64,000 nt of DNA from Epiperipatus broadwayi (lineage: Eukaryota > Onychophora > Udeonychophora > Euonychophora > Peripatidae): contig JAQFVV010000229.1 in assembly GCA_028023455.1 (NCBI GenBank), positions 992,501 through 1,056,500 of the forward strand, read 5' to 3'. This document shows positions 47,215 through 60,393 of this stretch, in pieces (position 1 is the stretch's first letter; every line of letters begins with the position of its first letter). The translations under genes and the position numbers were made by a program. The notes under the pieces are model-generated. The model did not search any database. It was not told the DNA's origin and saw only the letters and a list, made by a program, of their open reading frames with translations.

Positions 47215-50200
47215 CTTCTTCTCCTTTTTTTTTTTTTTTTCTTTTCCCCTGATTTTTTGAATATATATATTTTATTATAATGGAACAACATTGATAAATA
47301 ATATATATATATATATGCGAACGCCATCATTTGTAATCAGATTGTTAGATATAGATTACAGTAATATTTATTTAAAAGTTTAATAGATTTTACTTTATAG
47401 TTTTTTTTTTTAGAATTTTTACTTTATAGTTTAACTCATTTTATAGGTGTATTCCATGTATTACCATCTTACACATATAGCGTCTTGTTATTTGATCATT
47501 TAATATATTTTGATAAATTTGTTCTAAAATAATCTGAAAAATAAAATCACCCAATGCATACCTCTTTTAGCTTAATGTGATGATTAAATCTGAAAATTTG
47601 TTTAGACAATAAATGTTGTCAAAAATACATTCCATCTTGTAAACAAGATTTAGCCAACCATAACTACTGCTAAAAACTTATAGGAAAATTAAATGATAGA
47701 ACCTTGCAAAACATCCTGTTTGAGGGATAAGTCAAAAAATAAAAGTTCTTTTGGTAACTTAAAATATAACATTTTAAAAGTGCTAATTGCTTGTTTTATT
47801 CAAGAAAATTTGTTATTAAAAATATAACTTGAGCCCAAGTGAATATAAATAGGCTAAATTTTTTTTATGTAAAAACACTCTGTAAAATTTTAGGAAGCAT
47901 CTGTTAATGTATTCCACATTGTTTTGAATCTTAATATAGCTGAGTAGAGTAGGCAGAAAATACTGTTTTCCAGTCTGGGGAATAGTGATCTTTATTTTTA
48001 TTCTACATGCAATAGTGGCACAAAGCCATCTGATGGAAGACATTCCTGTTAATAACTTACTGCAATGAGCTCTCAACTGGAAGAATGCTGCTTATCCTAA
48101 GACCAAGAATTGCTGCAGAACTCACCATCAAGAAGTGCCAGCAGACAAGTTGCTGTCAAACTATAGGTAGCTCCTAAGAACACTGCCAAAAATTCTAAAT
48201 GAACTTTAATTCTTAACTTTAAAAGCTATAGCTATTCTTAAATTTAAATGAAGCTAATTTCTAAAACTTTATCTAAATTAAATGTAAATAAATCTACTGA
48301 TAAATACTTGCCTAATTCTTTGAAAACTTAAATATGTAAACTCTCTAAAACTGGGTATATTAAAATGTAAAATTAATATCGATTTCATTACTTAAAACCT
48401 ATCTTTTATTTTCATATGCAATGATGCTGGTGCTATTTTATCAATTTTAGTTCTTAAAGTTCATTTTTATTATATATTTAATTTTAATAATTCTGTATTG
48501 AAGATATCACAATTTATGTATTTGATTTAATAAACATTAATAATGCTTATTTAGCCTAACCTAACTCGCTGTTTTGAAATTGTATTATGCTCGGAATATG
48601 TTTTGTGATATTGAAATTATAAGTTATGATTTTAAACATAATTTTATCTAATAGTTAAAACCTAGCCAGAAAAATATGATATTAATGTATATTTTATAGC
48701 TTATTATTAATTGTAACCCCCCTTCAAATATACCTTTCCTCCCTTTTTATAGAATTTAAAGATGCAGATTCGTAATATATTAAATGAGATTATTAATATT
48801 AATTTAACCCTTTTATTTATAGCATTATAATTAGATGCTTAATTTATGAACTGACTTATATTAGCAATGCAGGTAGTAGTTGTCTGTTTTAAGGCACCAT
48901 TAGTTTAAGCTTGACATAATTGTCACTTTGCCTTGTGAATTGCGGGTGTGTATTCATACTAATGTCTTGCTAATCTTTCATGGACTAATGGCAAAGGCTG
49001 TCCCCATTCACTAGCTACCAAATTGCACTTAGGGAGCATATTTTTCAGGTAAGGGTATTATGTATAGAACTGGGACACAAGGAGCTAAAACCTTTAATAA
49101 GCTTATCCGAATTCTGGACTTCATATTTCTTATTAATAAATTTATCAGTAAGCCTTTTGGTCTCAAGATATCGCACATCTTATATGTGAAATCTTGTGAA
49201 TAATTGCTCATCCACATTGCAGTCTTTAGTAATATTTATTACATGCCTATAGCATATTATATGTAATGCTAGTTTAGCCAGTTTTTCCTTTGTAGAATAT
49301 ATTCAGAATTTATCTGAAGTCATGAGAATCTGCAGTTGATGGACACTGATTTGTGCCATCATCAAGCTTTATTCTGGGGCTCAAATCTTATTTAATTTAT
49401 GTAAACTACAGCTATATTAGGATTGTATTACTTAGAGTACCTCTGGCTAGTGTCATTATCTTATCAGTTGGTAAACCACTATATAAATATTATTTAGGAT
49501 ATTAATTAATTTTCTGTAGGCATAATTTATTCACCACACACAAAGTTATTGAACGTACTCTAATGAGATTATACACTGTCGCACTTTAATAAATCTCATT
49601 CCATTGCATCATGCCCCCATGCATTCAATCCTACATATATTTTGTTTTCTTATTATGTGGGTATTCTATTTTATTTTATTTTTCAATATTATTAATTATA
49701 ATAAAACTTACTAAAATTTACCTCATCTTCATTATTATTTTACTCATATTCCATTTTCAATTAAATTATTGTTTAGATATGGTTTGATATGCATTAGAAT
49801 TGATTCTTAGTATTACCTTAAGTTTAATATTATTAGTTTATTTAACTCATTTAATATTGCATGTGTGGTTCATTAATGCATCTCATGTCTCTCCCTGTTC
49901 AAAGCCAGCCTGTGAATTAAATTAGGCCCATGTGTAACCTCAGAAATGTTATTGATAGAGTGTTAAGCCATAGGCACTAGTAAATAGGTTGAAGCTTGGT
50001 TAGACATGAAATATCTCTATCCCATTTTGATCAGGTTAATACATTTTACCTACATTCTAGGCTTTGTTAAGTGAATGAACAAAACTGACTATTACAATAT
50101 GTATACAATGGATTTATATTATACAGTATATTTTATTCTAAGCCAACATCTTATGTACATCTTACATCATATTTAATTGCTTACATTTTGTTGATAAGTT

Positions 50201-51071
50201 TTGATTATAATAGAATAGAATATATATATTACTTACTGAACTACAACAGTACAGTGCATTTTAATATGTACTTATATAAGTAATATAAAGGCATTATATA
50301 TGTATAGTTTGAATATAAAAGTTATAGTATAAACAAAATTTTTTTAAAAATATAATTATTCATAAACTGAGGGAGCACATTTACATATTAACTGTGTATG
50401 TGTCCATTAATTCACATTTTTTTCAAAAAATTAAAATAATAAAAAAACTTAATGTTACGGTAACTTTATTTTTTAAATAAAACGAATAATGAGGTGTCAG
50501 ATTTTCATCACAATTAAAGACATTCTGAACATTATCTTTTTTTTTTCAATAACTTTTTTTTCTCTATGGAAATATAATAGCAGATTTGTTATTGACAGAT
50601 TGTGATATTTCTAATTGTTTTGATATTTCAATGTCCATATTGATTTTGAAATCTATAAACTCACTCCTACTTGCCAATTTCCATTTCAGATTCTCAGTTA
50701 AACTTTAACACTTTATAGTTTTTTAGGCATCTACTAAACCTATAACTTTCATTTTATTGCTTGATAAAATTAATTTATAATTTATAAATTTTGTAAAACT
50801 TTTAGCTTTATGCTTAGAAAACATTTTATCACATGAAATACTGTACTACATTAAAGAACAATAAAAGTATATGCTTTGAATGTAACTTGAAGAAACATTA
50901 TTAATCAACATAATCATGTACAACATTTCAAGTCAGAAAAATGGCTACTACTGTATGATAAAATTTATTAAAATTTTATAAATTTATGAAATATTAATGT
51001 TTTTATTTTATTTATATATTTATTTTGAATTGCATATAATTGAAATCATATTACTGTATATATATAATGTT
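47212..51071. other. Long AT-rich spacer, nothing recognised
   Basis: No coding frame, RNA gene or repeat partner found on either strand. Confidence 0.5.
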
Positions 51072-52850
51072 ATGCAGTGTGATGGAATGCACTATGGCTT
51101 CTCCTTTTACAGAATCAGGAATCTCTCAGCCACTATGCCCAGAAATACCTATTGCCATTTTACCTTCCCTTTCCATTCTCCACCCTAAGTATTTCCTATA
51201 TTCTTCTCTATCATGCTCCATTTCATTTCTACAACATTATTTTTTTCCCATTCTATAGACTTTACATCTAAATACCCCTTATCTTTTTCCAAACCCAGCA
51301 TAAAAACTAAGAATCCACTTTCTGAATAATCCCTTTGTTTATATTTATTCTCCCACAACTTCATTATTTGCATCTTTCTTCTTGTAAGCATTTACATTCA
51401 ATTAACATATGCCTAATGTTTTTATGACTTTCTTACATAACTTGCAGAATAAATCATCCACATTTCTCCATTTCTGTGTGTATTTCCTTGTTGTGATGAT
51501 CCTGTTTGAGCCTTAAACAGTAAACTACTTTCTTTGTTATTATAATAAATTAACTTACACCCAATATTTTATTTATTTCTATATATACATATTAAAATTA
51601 TTTTACTCTCCATATTAGTTCTTCATCTCTCCAACTCCCTATTTTTTATTAATGCATCTATTTTTCTATGCAATTCCTGGCCACTATAGCATTCAACAAT
51701 TCTCCTAATACAATCATCCCATCTTTTGTATAAGTATACTGACATAAAATCTTTATCCAAATCATCTGTATATCATACTACCTTTCTCACCCATCTTGTT
51801 GCCTGTCATTTACTCATAACTCAATTAAATACTATTTTGGCTATTCTCTTATCATCCATAAATTGCAATCTACTGAACATTTTCATTTTACTTTTTACAA
51901 CTCTCATATAAAAGCTTGACCATCCCATTTTTTCTTGAATTGCCTCCTTTTCTGACCATACATCAGCATCTACATCTTTTTACTTCTCTTTGTACTTTTT
52001 TTAAAAAATCTAACACCCCTTTACTAACACACAATGCATCATTACCTTATATTAAGTCTTCTACTGCCATTTCCCTTCATACAATTCTAGCTACATCATA
52101 TTTATTATATAAAAACACTTTTAATTTGTTTATTGGTCTCTTTATTTTTTTGCTTCATTCATCAATTTTTTCTCTCATTCATGCAAGCAATTTTTCTGTT
52201 TACTTAAGATGATTCCCATATTGTTATACTTACTCATGATATTTAACTTTATATTCCCCCAAAAAATTCTTTCTCATCTCTTTTCCCAGTCATTGATCAT
52301 CATTACTTTTGATTTTACTTTTGTAAATTTAAATTTAATCTCCATCTCTTTACCCACCCTTGTGCTCATCTTCAGCATAACTTCCATTTCTTCCCTACTT
52401 TCTGTGCCCAAGAACATATAACCAGAAAATAAAAGACTTCATAATATATACACTCTCTAGCCATCTATTAATGGTATCTCTACCCTTCTTCTGAAGCTTT
52501 CTATTGCTCTCTCCATTTCTTTCAAATATAACAAAAACAAATAGGTGACATTGTGCATCCTCCCACTATATTATCTTCCATCCATTTTTCCACCCTTTCA
52601 GCCACCATATATGCAAAAATTTTACATAACAATGATGTTACCACTACTGGTCTATAATTTTTTATCATTCTATTATTTTTACCCTTTCTTTTAAATAGTA
52701 GCACTTTACTCTTATATTATTCCAACTATCTGGAAATTTTTTCTTGTCCCATCTTATTAAAACATTATATTGTATTAAATTTAATTTTGTCCTTGTTTCT
52801 AAATTCATGCCCATTTCAGCTGTCCATCCATCTAAACTTTTTGTCTTTTC
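51072..52850 (-). mobile_element. CR1-like LINE copy E, truncated and deleted
   Basis: The 3' UTR and ORF2 match copies B to D. At about 52556 the sequence jumps from the RT motif B region (GTGCATCC) to the upstream finger region (CACTATATTATCTTCC), so about 300 bp of RT are missing. The 5' end at about 52850 abuts the 3' tail of copy F. Confidence 0.85.
51140..52850 (-). pseudogene. LINE ORF2 remnant, copy E
   Basis: Eroded pieces: 51185-51391 (C-terminal KDKGYLDVKSIEW), the post-RT region at 51700-52200, and 52522-52704 (NRMIKNYRPVVVTSLLCKIF, AERVEKWMEDN). The motif C region near 52420 no longer has the Asp pair. Non-functional. Confidence 0.8.
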
Positions 52851-52910
52851 ATTTATGTGATGTGATGCACTATGGCTTCTGCTTTTTGGAGTCAGAAATC
52901 TCTCAGCACT

Positions 52911-52980
52911 ATACCCAGAGAAACCTGTTAGCCACCTTCCCTTTCATACCCAGAGAAACCTGTTAGCCACCTTCCCTTTT
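52911..52980. repeat. Short tandem duplication in LINE F 3' UTR
   Basis: TACCCAGAGAAACCTGTTAG and the following CCACCTTCCCTTT occur twice in direct succession. Other copies have one. Confidence 0.85.
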
Positions 52981-52989
52981 CATTCCTCC

Positions 52990-55200
52990 TCTTAAGTTTT
53001 TTCCATCTTCTCTATCCTGTTCCATCCCATTTCCACAAAATAAGCTTTGTCATCTCCATGGCCTTTATATCTAAATCCCCTTATCTTTTTCCAAACACAG
53101 CATAAAAACCAATAACCCACTTTCTGTATAACCACTTTGTTTATATTTATTTTTCCCCAACTTCATTATTTGTACGCTTTCTTCTTGCAGGCATTTACAT
53201 TCAATTCACAGATGCCTAATATTTTCTATGCTTGCCTTAGATAACTTGCAGGCTAAATTCATCCATATTTTTCTATTTATGTTTATATTTCCTTGTTGTT
53301 AAATATCTTGTTTGAGTCTTAAACAGTAAACTACTTTCCTTGCTATTATCATAAATTAATTCACACCCAATATTCTGTTACTTCTATATATATTTAAACT
53401 TTTTTTACTCTCCATACTAGTTCATCTCTCCAACTTCCTATTTTTTATTAATTTATCCATTCTTTTATCCCATTCCTTCCCACTGTAACACTCAACAATT
53501 CTCCTAACACAATCATCCCTCCTTTTGTATAAGTATACTGACAAATTTTTTATTCAAATCTTCTGCATATCATACTACCTTTCTCACCCATCTTGTTGTC
53601 TGTTCTTTACTAATAACCCAATTAAGTAATATTTTGGCTATTTTCTTATTATCCATAAATTGCAATCTACTGAACATTTTCATTTTGCTTTTTGCATCTC
53701 ACATAACTTGACCATCCCATTTCTCCATGAATTTCCTCTTTTGCCTTCTACAAATCTGCATCTAATGCATGTTTTTTTTACTTCTCTCTCTATTTTTTCT
53801 GAGTAATCTAACACCATTAAACTAATACACAACACATCATTATCATATGTTAACACTGATACTGCCATTCCCTTTCATATGAAAACTCTGTTAATTTTTT
53901 TATTAGTTATTTTCTTTTCTTGGCTTTATTAATCAATTTTTTTTCCATTCATTCAAGAAATTTCTCTGATTACTTAAGTTGATTTCCAAATAGTTACACC
54001 TATTCACCACATTTAACTTTCTAACCTCCAATAAAAATTATCTTCTCTTTGCCCAGCATTTATCATCATTACTTTTGATTTTACTTCATGAAGTTTAATC
54101 CCCATCTCTTTACCCACCCTTATGTACATCTTCAGCATAACTTCCATATCTTTCCTACTTTCTATGCACAAGAACATTTCACAATCAAATAAAAGACCTG
54201 ATAATATATACACTCTTTTGCCATCTATTAATGGTATCTCTATCCCTCTTCCTAGTCTTTCTACTGCTCTCTCCATTTCCCTCAAATCTAATAAAAACAA
54301 AATAGGTGACATAGGCATCCTTGCCTTAGTTACAGTCCATTTATAACTTTGACTGATTCTATATTTTTTAATTGATATGTATAGTAATTATTTTTATACA
54401 ATCTCTTAATAAGATCCATTAAAGCTCCATTCCCAAATTTACTAAACTTATCCACAATCTATTTTTATTTACTCTATCATAAGCCTTCTCTATATCTATA
54501 AAAACCATATATAACTGTCTCTCTGTATTTCTATTCATATCTATAACTTGTGTAACTGCAAATAAACTATTTCCTATATGCCTATCTGATGGAAAACCTC
54601 CTTGCATTTCTCCCCCTATATTAGTTTCTTTCATCCATTTTGCAACTCTTCCAGCCACCATATATGTGAAAACTTTATATAACACTGATGTTACTGCTAC
54701 AGTCTATAATTACTTAACTTTTCTATAATCCTTACCATTTCCTTTAAATCATAGCCTTACTCTTGTATTATTCCAACTATCTAGAAATTCTCTTCTATGC
54801 CATCTTATTAAAACACGATAATAGGTTTAATTTTGCACTTTTTCCTAAATTCATTACCGTCTGGGATGGCCATCTATATAAATGTCTTGCCTTTCCTCTT
54901 TTCAATTTTTTCCTTGCCTCATTCAATTTATATTCTGTAAACCTAATATTTCCATTACTATATGCTTTCATGTTTTTTATCATCCTGTCCTTCACATTTA
55001 ACATCTTTTCACTACATAATTATTTAAGATTGTCTCTAATTCTTCCCTATAGCTATCCTCTATTCTCTCATCATCTCATAATACTATTTTTCTCTCCCCT
55101 ACATTCATTGTTTTAAAGTATTTTCATTTTTTTTACTCCCTTCTCTTCCACTTTTATTAATATCTTCCAACAATTTACTATTTAATTTTATTCTCTCTAT
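52990..55200 (-). pseudogene. LINE ORF2 remnant, copy F, RT part
   Basis: The piece 54419-54685 has RT fingers GGFPSDRHIGNSLFAVTQ and motif A FIDIEKAYDRVNKNRLWISL. The piece 54013-54318 has MPMSPILFLLDLREMERAVE (motif B) and an eroded motif C (LLFDCEMFLC in place of FADD). The piece 53680-53868 is downstream. The frame ends at 55200 at the insertion and resumes at 57886. Confidence 0.85.
55197..55200. repeat. Target duplication of 2.7-kb element, left
   Basis: CTAT here and CTAT at 57886-57889 flank the insertion. The ORF2 sequence continues across it, compared with copy D at 15970-15985. Confidence 0.65.
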
Positions 55201-57885
55201 TGTACCGGTCGAAAAAAAACACCACCACCTGAATGCAAATCGAATCCAAACTCAGCTGAATCAAACTGAATTCAAACCCAACTCACCAGCTCAGATTAGT
55301 AGAAATCGACAGCACAATGCTATGCACCAAGAAACTAGCTCAACTGTTGGTGAGGATCAGAGACCCCTGAACTGACATTAATATCTGATAATAAACTGAC
55401 TAAAATAATTTTAAATCGAATCATATGTATATGTTCGGGTTGCCAACACAGACAGTGAGTATTAACATTAAAATAATTATAAAAGAATTAAGAACTAAGA
55501 AACCAAGTGTGTTTAGAAAATATTTAATAATAATAATTTGTTTTGTTTGAATTTTAAATAATGATTATATTAATCACCTCTAGCCTTTAACAGAATTTAT
55601 AATAATAATGAGAGTGGCAGTCCTTATTATATGCCAACGAGTATTATGCAATATTTGAAAGTCTATATGTCTATGCCCCCAACAAGAAAATAAAAGGCAG
55701 ATAAAGGTATTCAGTTGTAAAGGAAATTATTATTCTAATTTTATTATGACAGAATGTGAGATTTATTTTCACATTCGCAAATCCATTCATGAAGAGCAAG
55801 ATACGTATTTAGAGCATAACTTTAATCTTTATTGGAAAACTTATTTACTTGGATATAACTGAGAATTTGTTGGACTTTAATTGAAATCACGAATTACAAG
55901 CATCAGAGTGGGCTTTACTGGATCAGAAAGGTAACAGTGCTGACGAATTATGAGCTTCAAAGTAAAATGAACATGAAAGATAATAGCTGGTCAGTGATTT
56001 AAAAGTAGTATGGCGGCTTGCATATGACAAGTCTTATGCCATTTAAGTAGACATGAACATGAGAAAGCCAGGCCGAGTCGTAACTATGAGCCTTTGGTGT
56101 TCCAAATATAACATGAACAGGAGAGGAAGTGCTTTCTTCCTTGATAATTTAAAATAACAGAAATATTATCACCGACAAGCCTAACCGAGCAGAAGATTGC
56201 CCTACATCAGCAATGTTTGAAGATGATGACTTGAGAGTCACTGTTTGAATAATAAAACCCAATTATAGAATGCTCCACATGATGACTTGATCAAATTAAT
56301 TAAAGTCAAACGAGCTTTTAACTAAAATTATTTTACAGGATTTGTAAATCGTATTAATTATGCCCCAATCATCATGCTCTTCCTGAATCTTAATAGAAAA
56401 TAACAAAGTTGAATTAGAATATATTTATTTGATTCCTTTATCAGCCCTTTGCAAAAACATTTTAATATTAGATATGAATAAATAAATAAATATTAGTAAA
56501 ATGAGAAAATAGCGGTGTCATAGATTAGAAATGAAGGTAATAATTTATTATTAGCCAATGATAAAAATAACAATCATTTAATAATTTTTTTTGACTCGAT
56601 GATTGATCGAACTGTATAAATCTAGTTCTAATTTGTGAGAATTAACTATCAGAATTAATCTTATATTACTTGTATAAGGCAAAGGAAATGAAGGAGATCA
56701 TCGAGTCGAAGGATTATTGGCATATAATTAAAAATAACAACATTGATAAATTTACTTAATAAATATACATAATAAAATAAATGAACCGCCACGTAAGAAA
56801 GGAGAGTTAAAGACTAGAGGTTGAGAGAATTACTATGAAAGTTAAAATAGCATAAATAAAAGGTTTTACACAGAGTATTATTACATTATAAATGAGAAGA
56901 GCTCTTAAAGGGAGTGTAAAGTAAAGTTTGGAACTGGCCAGAAAGTTTAAGGTTCATTATAGAAATATATTACCCATTTCTTCCGGGCTGGGCTCCTTAG
57001 GTTACATGTTCGAGTTGGTAAAACGTAGGCACCATTTGATTGATTACTTTGACAGCATTTTATTTGATTTTGGTGGCCTGATTTGTCCAGAAAGAATTTA
57101 GCAGCATCATTGAAGATTCTCAAAGGGCTTCAGGAACTGTATCCAGATTCCTGATGTTCTAGCTCTTCACCATAATCGAAACACTATTTAAAATGCACAG
57201 AGTTTACTGCACTTCTCTACAACAAAGATGGCTTTTTTTCCAAACTTTTCAGAGCTATATATACTGTCCTCTGATGCCTTCAGGCTAGCGCTTCTTTCAT
57301 TATCAATGTTTTTAGATTTACTGGTTGTTTTTAGATACATTCCTTTGATAAGGCTTTCAAACTCATTAACTTGAATTCATTTTCTAATTAGAAAATGAAT
57401 TCTTAAAATCAGAAAATGATTTTAATTAGGAAATCCTTATCTTTTTTTCTAATTAATAAAACTTTAACTATTGTTTTTGGAAAGGGAAAATCTGAAAGCC
57501 TATCAAAAGAATGCAGCTTTTAATCAATAAAACTTTAACAAATTATTTAAAAATAAAATCAAACATTCCCGATGCAATGAAACTTTTAAACAGTTATATA
57601 TATATTTAAATATTTACAAATATATACACACAATACATGCAGTTATAATATATAAATTCATGAATAATTCTATCATGAATTTATTAATAGAATTGATCAA
57701 TTTAAATCTGAAACTAATTAATTTTAATACGCATTTATGAAATAAGTTATTCTTTATGGAAATTAGCATAGATTGAACGTATAAAGTCCCACTGCATCGG
57801 AAATTTAAGGTTAGTACTAGGGTTTGAAGTGGGCTTATGGCTAGATGTCATGAAGCTAGGATCGAACTCAGATCTGACTGCTTCA
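55201..57885 (+). mobile_element. LTR-like insertion, 2.7 kb, non-coding
   Basis: It starts TGTACCGGTCG and ends CTGACTGCTTCA, thus TG...CA, with 4-bp duplications. Its position is exact because it cuts LINE F ORF2. The internal sequence has no ORF of note and is less AT-rich than its surroundings. The ends match the element at 60394-63209. Very long solo LTR or non-autonomous LTR element are both possible. Confidence 0.7.
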
Positions 57886-59400
57886 CTATATAATTATCTA
57901 TTTTAGCCAACTTCTTTTTTAAAATACTTTTCCATTTAACATTAACATCATTTTCACTTTCTTTGTTCTTAATAGTACAGATATATTGTTTGCATGCTTT
58001 TTTCTTCTCTTTTACACTTTTATTAACTCTCACTTTTCTATTACTTTTATTCTTCTGATGTCCATGCCATGAATAAAAAAGAAACATTTTACACCACTCT
58101 AGAAAGTGGAAAATCTAAGTCAACAAAAATCTAGTCCACCCTAATTTACATAATTTACATCTTCAGATTTCCAGCTACTTCTTTGAAAATGAAGGCTCAG
58201 ACCTTCGAAAGTGCTCAGAGTATTATAGAATTATCATTTGTAAATATGGTAATTGTTTATCAGTGTTTGTAAATAGAGAAACATTATTTAATCATCTTAT
58301 CATTTATGTGTGTATATATTAACAAAATTATAGAATTTTACATATATATAAACTAACACATAATTGAACATTAAATATTTTTATCTAAAACCCTCTTTGC
58401 CTTTTTTTACTTCACCACACAAGTCCATATATTCATCCCCAAACAATACTTCCATGATTTCTTCAAATTTTATTTTATATTCTTCTAACTTATTCTTATC
58501 ATTCATTCTCCACACTATCCTTTCTACTTTTATTACTATTTTCCATTACATTATTAACCATTTTTATTACAAATAAATTATGATCATATTACAGATTTTC
58601 TCTTCATTATCAAACACTTTAATTTTCCATATTTTATTCATTCCCTCTTTTTCTACTAATACATAATCTATTATGTAACATATATTATTTCTAGACTATG
58701 TGTATTGTCCCTCAAAAATATTTGATAAATTTCCAATGCTCAAATTTACTCTCTGACAACTATTCCCCAAAAGCTGTCCATTCTTATTATTTTACATCAT
58801 CAATTTCTTCAATATGCTCATTTATATTCCCTATAACTATTATTTTTTCCTCTGTTTTTGAAACTCTGTATATCCTTAACTAGGTATTTATATATGCTAC
58901 TGTTTTGCTCCATTACAATTTGACTATTTCCAGTGGCTATATATAGTATAACCACCATCCATTCTTGTCTTCCTAACCTTATCTCAAACAACAAATGTTT
59001 TTGACATTTAACAGTATTTAAATGTTTTTTTTACATAACTCCTATATTACCACTCTTTTTTTTTCTTTTTCTATTTATACCCTGCCATACCAAGTCTTCC
59101 AGTATAGATTTGTCTTCTTTTCTTAGTATGTTTTCACTACTGCTAGTATCTCAAGCACTTGATTTAAGTGCTTTGTTTTATTCCAGCCATTTTTTTTGTC
59201 TCCTACTACCTTGCATATTCAAATATCTAATTTTAACAATTTCTTCTTTCCTAACTACTCTTTTATAAATTCTTTTGACTTTTTTTCCCATTACATTTAT
59301 AAGTAATTTATTTACCATTAATTTTATAGACCCATTAAATCTCCACATCTACATTTATATCTAAATCAGCTACCCTTTGTTTATTTCTTACATCCCATCC
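57886..59400 (-). pseudogene. LINE ORF2 remnant, copy F, endonuclease part
   Basis: It continues the ORF2 frame upstream of the insertion: VRVNKSVKEKKKACKQY near 58030, then (after an insert at about 58057-58370) the AP endonuclease from 58380 to about 59250. Near 58580 the last catalytic motif can be read as DHN in a shifted frame, so the His that copy D has lost (SDYN) is present here. Many indels. Confidence 0.8.
58057..58370. repeat. About 310-bp insertion in LINE F
   Basis: It breaks the ORF2 sequence between the endonuclease and the linker. It contains ATGAAGGCTCAGACCTTCGA AAG near 58189-58211, a small hairpin with GAAGG/CCTTC followed by GAAA, which recalls a hammerhead stem II but lacks a clear CUGAUGA box. 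No target duplication seen. Confidence 0.5.
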
Positions 59401-59454
59401 ATTTTTCTTCTTTTGGTTTATACTGCAATTTAAAACCCCATTCCCCTTTTTTAG

Positions 59455-59812
59455 TTTCCTGAACTATTATATTATTTATAAATCAAACTCCCAAAAACAT
59501 TACTTCCTTGTTTTCTAAGTGCAATCTGTCTTTGCAATATAATTCTCCCTTACTAATAAAAAAAATCCCACACATCCACAAACGTAAAACTATTTGTCTC
59601 ACACAATTTTTTCGATCTCTCATTTATAGAAATGCTCTATCTAATATATACTTATTTTCAAATTTTGGTAATAATCCAACTCCTCCTACTTTTTCTTTAA
59701 TCTTTCTCAAATTACTAATCAATTCTATGTACTCATCAATTACTCTCTCCGATCGCTCTAACAAATTATTTGTCTCTATCATAACATACACATCTCTACT
59801 CTCTTGTTTTTT
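59455..59812 (-). pseudogene. LINE ORF1 C-terminal remnant, copy F
   Basis: It aligns with the SGNH esterase of copy D (17260-17600), including the block V region near 59510 and the block III region near 59770. It is frameshifted and cut at about 59812, the 5' truncation point of copy F. Confidence 0.75.
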
Positions 59813-60000
59813 CCTAGAAAATAATATTGTTAAGCATCCCTATATTCAATTTAATTGTCTGACATCATTATACAATCATAACATAGACAAAAATGATTTT
59901 GAATGAGATGTTTAATTAAATATAATATAGATACCAATGTGGAGATATTCACTTCCTCTTTAAATATTATATAACAATTTTCTGGTTTATTATACTATTA
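59813..60000. other. Spacer between LINE F and microsatellite
   Basis: AT-rich, nothing recognised. Confidence 0.5.
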
Positions 60001-60047
60001 CACACACACATATATATATATGAGTGTGTGTGCGCGCGTGTGTGTGC
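60001..60047. repeat. (CA)n(TA)n(TG)n microsatellite
   Basis: CA, TA and TG runs with some CG pairs. Confidence 0.9.
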
Positions 60048-60180
60048 AGAGCTTGAAAGTCTGAGTTCCAATCACATCTAATTACATTAAGTACAGAAAA
60101 GACAATATTCTTGTATTTAAATGTTATGTAATATTCAATATTCTGTGCATTACCCTTCTGTGTATTTAAATGAACATATT
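60048..60180 (+). repeat. SINE-like tRNA-related module, partial copy
   Basis: AGAGCTTGAAAGTCTGAGTT followed by CCAATC and CATCTAATTACATTAAGT matches the second half of the module at 63319-63470. The box A and hammerhead-like parts are replaced by the microsatellite. Confidence 0.5.
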
Positions 60181-60393
60181 AAGGTCTTTCATGTGAGGGA
60201 TTAGAGTGACTTAAAGTCAATATAGGTATGACATAAATTTTGGCATCAACAAAGGTTTTGAGTGTTCCATCATCAGATTTTCAATTATATGGATGGCTGA
60301 AGAGTGTGAGGGTGGAGAAGATTAAAGCCTGTCCATTAAAGTTTGAAGATTTGAATACTTAATGTAAACTGAGCACTGATTATATATATATAT
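60181..60393. other. Spacer, nothing recognised
   Basis: No assignable feature. It ends in a (TA)n run that borders the next element. Confidence 0.4.

Larger units (their letters stand above)
52851..59812 (-). mobile_element. CR1-like LINE copy F, split by later insertions
   Basis: The tail TGTGATGTGATG (52856-52867) is followed by 3' UTR, ORF2 and the end of ORF1. The copy is cut by a 2.7-kb element at 55201-57885 and a shorter insert at about 58057-58370, and ends 5'-truncated in the SGNH domain near 59812. Without the inserts it is about 4.0 kb. The 3' UTR has its own tandem duplication (52911-52980). Confidence 0.87.

Noticed and set aside
58180-58215. Hairpin GAAGG/CCTTC followed by GAAA as a hammerhead
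   Set aside because: The CUGAUGA box is not recognisable and no stem I or III pairing was found. Kept only as a remark on the insert.
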